A DNA stretch of 7,146 nt from an uncultured beta proteobacterium (GTDB lineage Bacteria > Pseudomonadota > Gammaproteobacteria > Burkholderiales > Rhodocyclaceae): assembly GCA_903917505.1 (NCBI GenBank), contig CAIXAY010000446.1, positions 1-7,146 of the forward strand, written 5' to 3'. This document shows positions 5,896-7,146 of the stretch, in pieces. The translations under genes and the position numbers were made by a program. The notes beneath the pieces are model-generated. The model had not been told where the DNA came from and made no database searches. It worked only from the letters and a program-made list of their open reading frames with translations. Position 1 is the stretch's first letter. Each line of letters begins with the position of its first letter.

Positions 5896-5910
5896 CCGAT
5901 ACGCCGGCTA
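5893..5910. other. Hairpin containing the stop codons of both convergent genes
   Basis: A perfect 6-bp inverted repeat, TAGCCG (5893-5898) with CGGCTA (5905-5910), encloses a 6-nt loop ATACGC. The left arm begins with the TAG stop of the ProQ-family gene. The right arm, read on the minus strand, begins with the TAG stop of fixH. There is no T-tract, so it may be only a weak transcript-end or RNA-stabilising hairpin. ProQ-type proteins are known to bind 3'-end hairpins, but any link here is speculative. Confidence 0.45.
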
Positions 5911-6429
5911 GCGCGGCGCTGACGGCGCGGCCGGCAAGCTCAGCACGGCGTCCTTGTCCGCCAGCCAGTCGCCGGTCAGGCGCCATCCTTCCTTCTCGTC
6001 TTCAAGCGTGACATGCCAGCGGCCGGACACCGGCGCGCTCAGCTTGCCGCTGTAAGACCCCGTGCCGGCGGCAGCCAGGACCAGGGTCTGATCGATGCCG
6101 GGACGGGTCGGATGCACCAGATGCAGCCGGAGCGCCGGCGGCAGCTCCGCGCCAGGGGCCGCGCGCAGCAGCACCCTGATCTGCAGGCCATCGGCGCCGC
6201 GCATCACTTCGGCGTGCAGGGCCAGCGCAAGCGCACGCTTGTCGCGCTCGCTCATCTGGTTCACCGCGAGTCCCTGCTTGTAATAATCCTCTTCGACCAG
6301 GCCGTCATTGCTGACCACCGCCAGATAAAACGTTAACGATCCGGCGACGATGGCGATGAACGGGCCGGCCATCAGCAGCCACGGGCCGTAATGGCGATAC
6401 CAGGGCTTGCTGTCGGTAGTGCGATTCAT
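5908..6429 (-). CDS. fixH: FixH/CcoH family cbb3-oxidase maturation protein
   Basis: FixH (CcoH) is a small inner-membrane protein needed to assemble the cbb3-type cytochrome c oxidase, where it interacts with the oxidase subunits and the copper-transport machinery. The 173-residue product has a short N-terminal tail, one transmembrane helix (about 17-38), and immediately after it the signature DGLVEEDYYKQGLAVN (42-57). A periplasmic domain of probable beta structure (about 66-165) includes GRWHVTLED (136-144) with W138, and further tryptophans at W149 and W155. The ATG at 6427-6429 has a GAGG Shine-Dalgarno at 6437-6440, 7 nt away. It lies 58 bp downstream of ccoG on the same strand, the usual order in ccoGH operons. 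Its end is 12 bp from the convergent ProQ-family gene, so this is the last gene of its operon. Confidence 0.92.
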   Translation of the reverse strand: MNRTTDSKPWYRHYGPWLLMAGPFIAIVAGSLTFYLAVVSNDGLVEEDYYKQGLAVNQMSERDKRALALALHAEVMRGADGLQIRVLLRAAPGAELPPALRLHLVHPTRPGIDQTLVLAAAGTGSYSGKLSAPVSGRWHVTLEDEKEGWRLTGDWLADKDAVLSLPAAPSAPR

Positions 6430-6434
6430 TCCTA

Positions 6435-6440
6435 CACCTC
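6435..6440 (-). promoter_or_regulatory. Shine-Dalgarno for fixH
   Basis: The minus strand reads GAGGTG, with its GAGG core 7 nt before the fixH ATG (6427-6429). It lies in the 58-bp spacer after ccoG and overlaps the stop of a 12-codon open frame (6439-6477). Confidence 0.7.
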
Positions 6441-6487
6441 AATTCCAGGCACGACAGCGGGGCACGGCGAATACCATTCTTGCCGCC

Positions 6488-7146
6488 TTACGGCAGGAAA
6501 AAGGTGGCCTTCTCGCGCACGCCGATCGCGCTGTTTTCCTGCGCGCGGATTTCGAAATAGACCGGGTTCGATCCCTTGTGGCCGGCGCCTTCCACAACGC
6601 TGGCCGACAGCAACAGGACCTTGGTGGACACCGCAGGCACGTCGATCGTGCGCTCGCCGACGAGGGTGATTCCGTCGATTCCGCTCACCGTGATGGCATA
6701 ACGGTGCGGCGCTTCGTCGGTGTTCATGACGCGCAGGGTAAATGCATTTTCGATGCGTTCGTCATCGGCTTCGCGGTACAGCGTCGAGCGATCGCGCAGG
6801 ATGTCGACCTTGAGCGGGATGCGCGTCGCCAGGCTCCATGCCGTCGCGGCGATGATCGCCAGCAGGATGGTCGTATAAAGCACCGTGCGCGGGCGGAGCA
6901 GGTGCAGCAGGATATCGTGTGCCGTATAGCGCTTGGCCAGCGCATTCTCGGTCGAATAGCGGATCAGGCCGCGCGGCGTTCCGACCTTGTCCATCACCTC
7001 GTCGCAGGCGTCGATGCAGGCGGCGCAGGCGATGCATTCGAGCTGCAGCCCGTCGCGGATGTCGATGCCGGTCGGACAGACCTGCACGCAAATGCTGCAG
7101 TCGATGCAGTCGCCGGTCTTTGCCGCGGCGGCGGCGTTCTTGCGCA
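6488..7146 (-). CDS. ccoG: CcoG/FixG, cbb3-oxidase accessory iron-sulphur protein (C-terminal part, 5' end outside window)
   Basis: CcoG is a membrane protein with two ferredoxin-type 4Fe-4S clusters, implicated in copper reduction for cbb3 oxidase biogenesis. The window holds the last 218 codons, roughly the C-terminal 45% of a family usually near 460-490 residues. Counting from the first visible codon, R at 7142-7144, two CxxCxxCxxxC motifs appear: CIDCSICVQVCP (residues 13-24) and CIACAACIDAC (36-46). The characteristic DEVMDKVGTPRGLIRYSTE segment comes next, then one transmembrane helix in the LYTTILLAIIAATAW stretch. A periplasmic beta-sandwich-like domain (FixG C-terminal type) runs to the end. 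The frame is open through the right edge, so the GTG at 7087 is internal: it lies inside the first cysteine motif. fixH follows 58 bp downstream. The structural oxidase genes would normally lie upstream, outside this window. Identification is secure. Confidence 0.96.
   Translation of the reverse strand, partial: RKNAAAAAKTGDCIDCSICVQVCPTGIDIRDGLQLECIACAACIDACDEVMDKVGTPRGLIRYSTENALAKRYTAHDILLHLLRPRTVLYTTILLAIIAATAWSLATRIPLKVDILRDRSTLYREADDERIENAFTLRVMNTDEAPHRYAITVSGIDGITLVGERTIDVPAVSTKVLLLSASVVEGAGHKGSNPVYFEIRAQENSAIGVREKATFFLP

Noticed and set aside
7085..7087. GTG as the start of the right-edge minus-strand gene
   Set aside because: It falls inside the first CxxCxxCxxxC motif, and the frame continues upstream with the expected CcoG residues (CIDCSIC), so it is an internal valine codon.

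Overview
The window looks like an ordinary stretch of chromosome from a GC-rich betaproteobacterium, most likely in or near the Rhodocyclales. That placement is inference from high GC, strong third-position G/C bias and the character of the proteins (Orn, RsgA, an M48 protease, a ProQ/FinO protein, CcoG/FixH). No database search was possible. Coding density is very high. No tRNA, rRNA, CRISPR array, insertion sequence, phage gene or attachment site was found.

Layout, left to right. The last codons of an unidentified plus-strand gene (1-54) are followed by a textbook rho-independent terminator (83-111). A large plus-strand membrane glycosyltransferase of the GT39/ArnT-like type follows (151-1857). 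It converges on orn (oligoribonuclease, minus, 1875-2420). Divergent from orn, 38 bp away, is a two-gene plus-strand unit: an M48/Ste24-like integral-membrane metalloprotease (2459-3697) and, 7 bp later, rsgA (30S-assembly GTPase, 3705-4616). rsgA converges on a small minus-strand membrane protein of unknown function with a coiled coil and two C-terminal cysteines (4635-5186). A 268-bp divergent intergenic region with AT-rich promoter-like sequence separates it from a plus-strand ProQ/FinO-domain RNA-binding protein (5455-5895). That gene converges, with 12 bp between, on the end of a minus-strand cbb3-oxidase maturation pair: fixH/ccoH (5908-6429) and the C-terminal half of ccoG/fixG (6488 to the right edge).

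How the genes work together. The orn/M48/rsgA cluster joins RNA turnover (Orn clears nanoRNAs and pGpG) with late 30S ribosome maturation (RsgA). In E. coli orn and rsgA are also adjacent and divergent, so the extra element here is the protease gene ahead of rsgA. The ccoG-fixH pair belongs to assembly of a high-affinity cbb3 cytochrome oxidase, implying microaerobic respiration; the structural ccoNOQP genes would be expected beyond the right edge. The ProQ/FinO protein is probably a post-transcriptional RNA chaperone.

No clear new multi-gene system is visible. The items most worth a second look are the uncharacterised coiled-coil membrane protein, the divergent GT39 enzyme with altered active-site motifs, the compact shared-stop hairpins between convergent genes, and the orn/M48 intergenic region, where a perfect -10 hexamer shares a base with the orn start codon.
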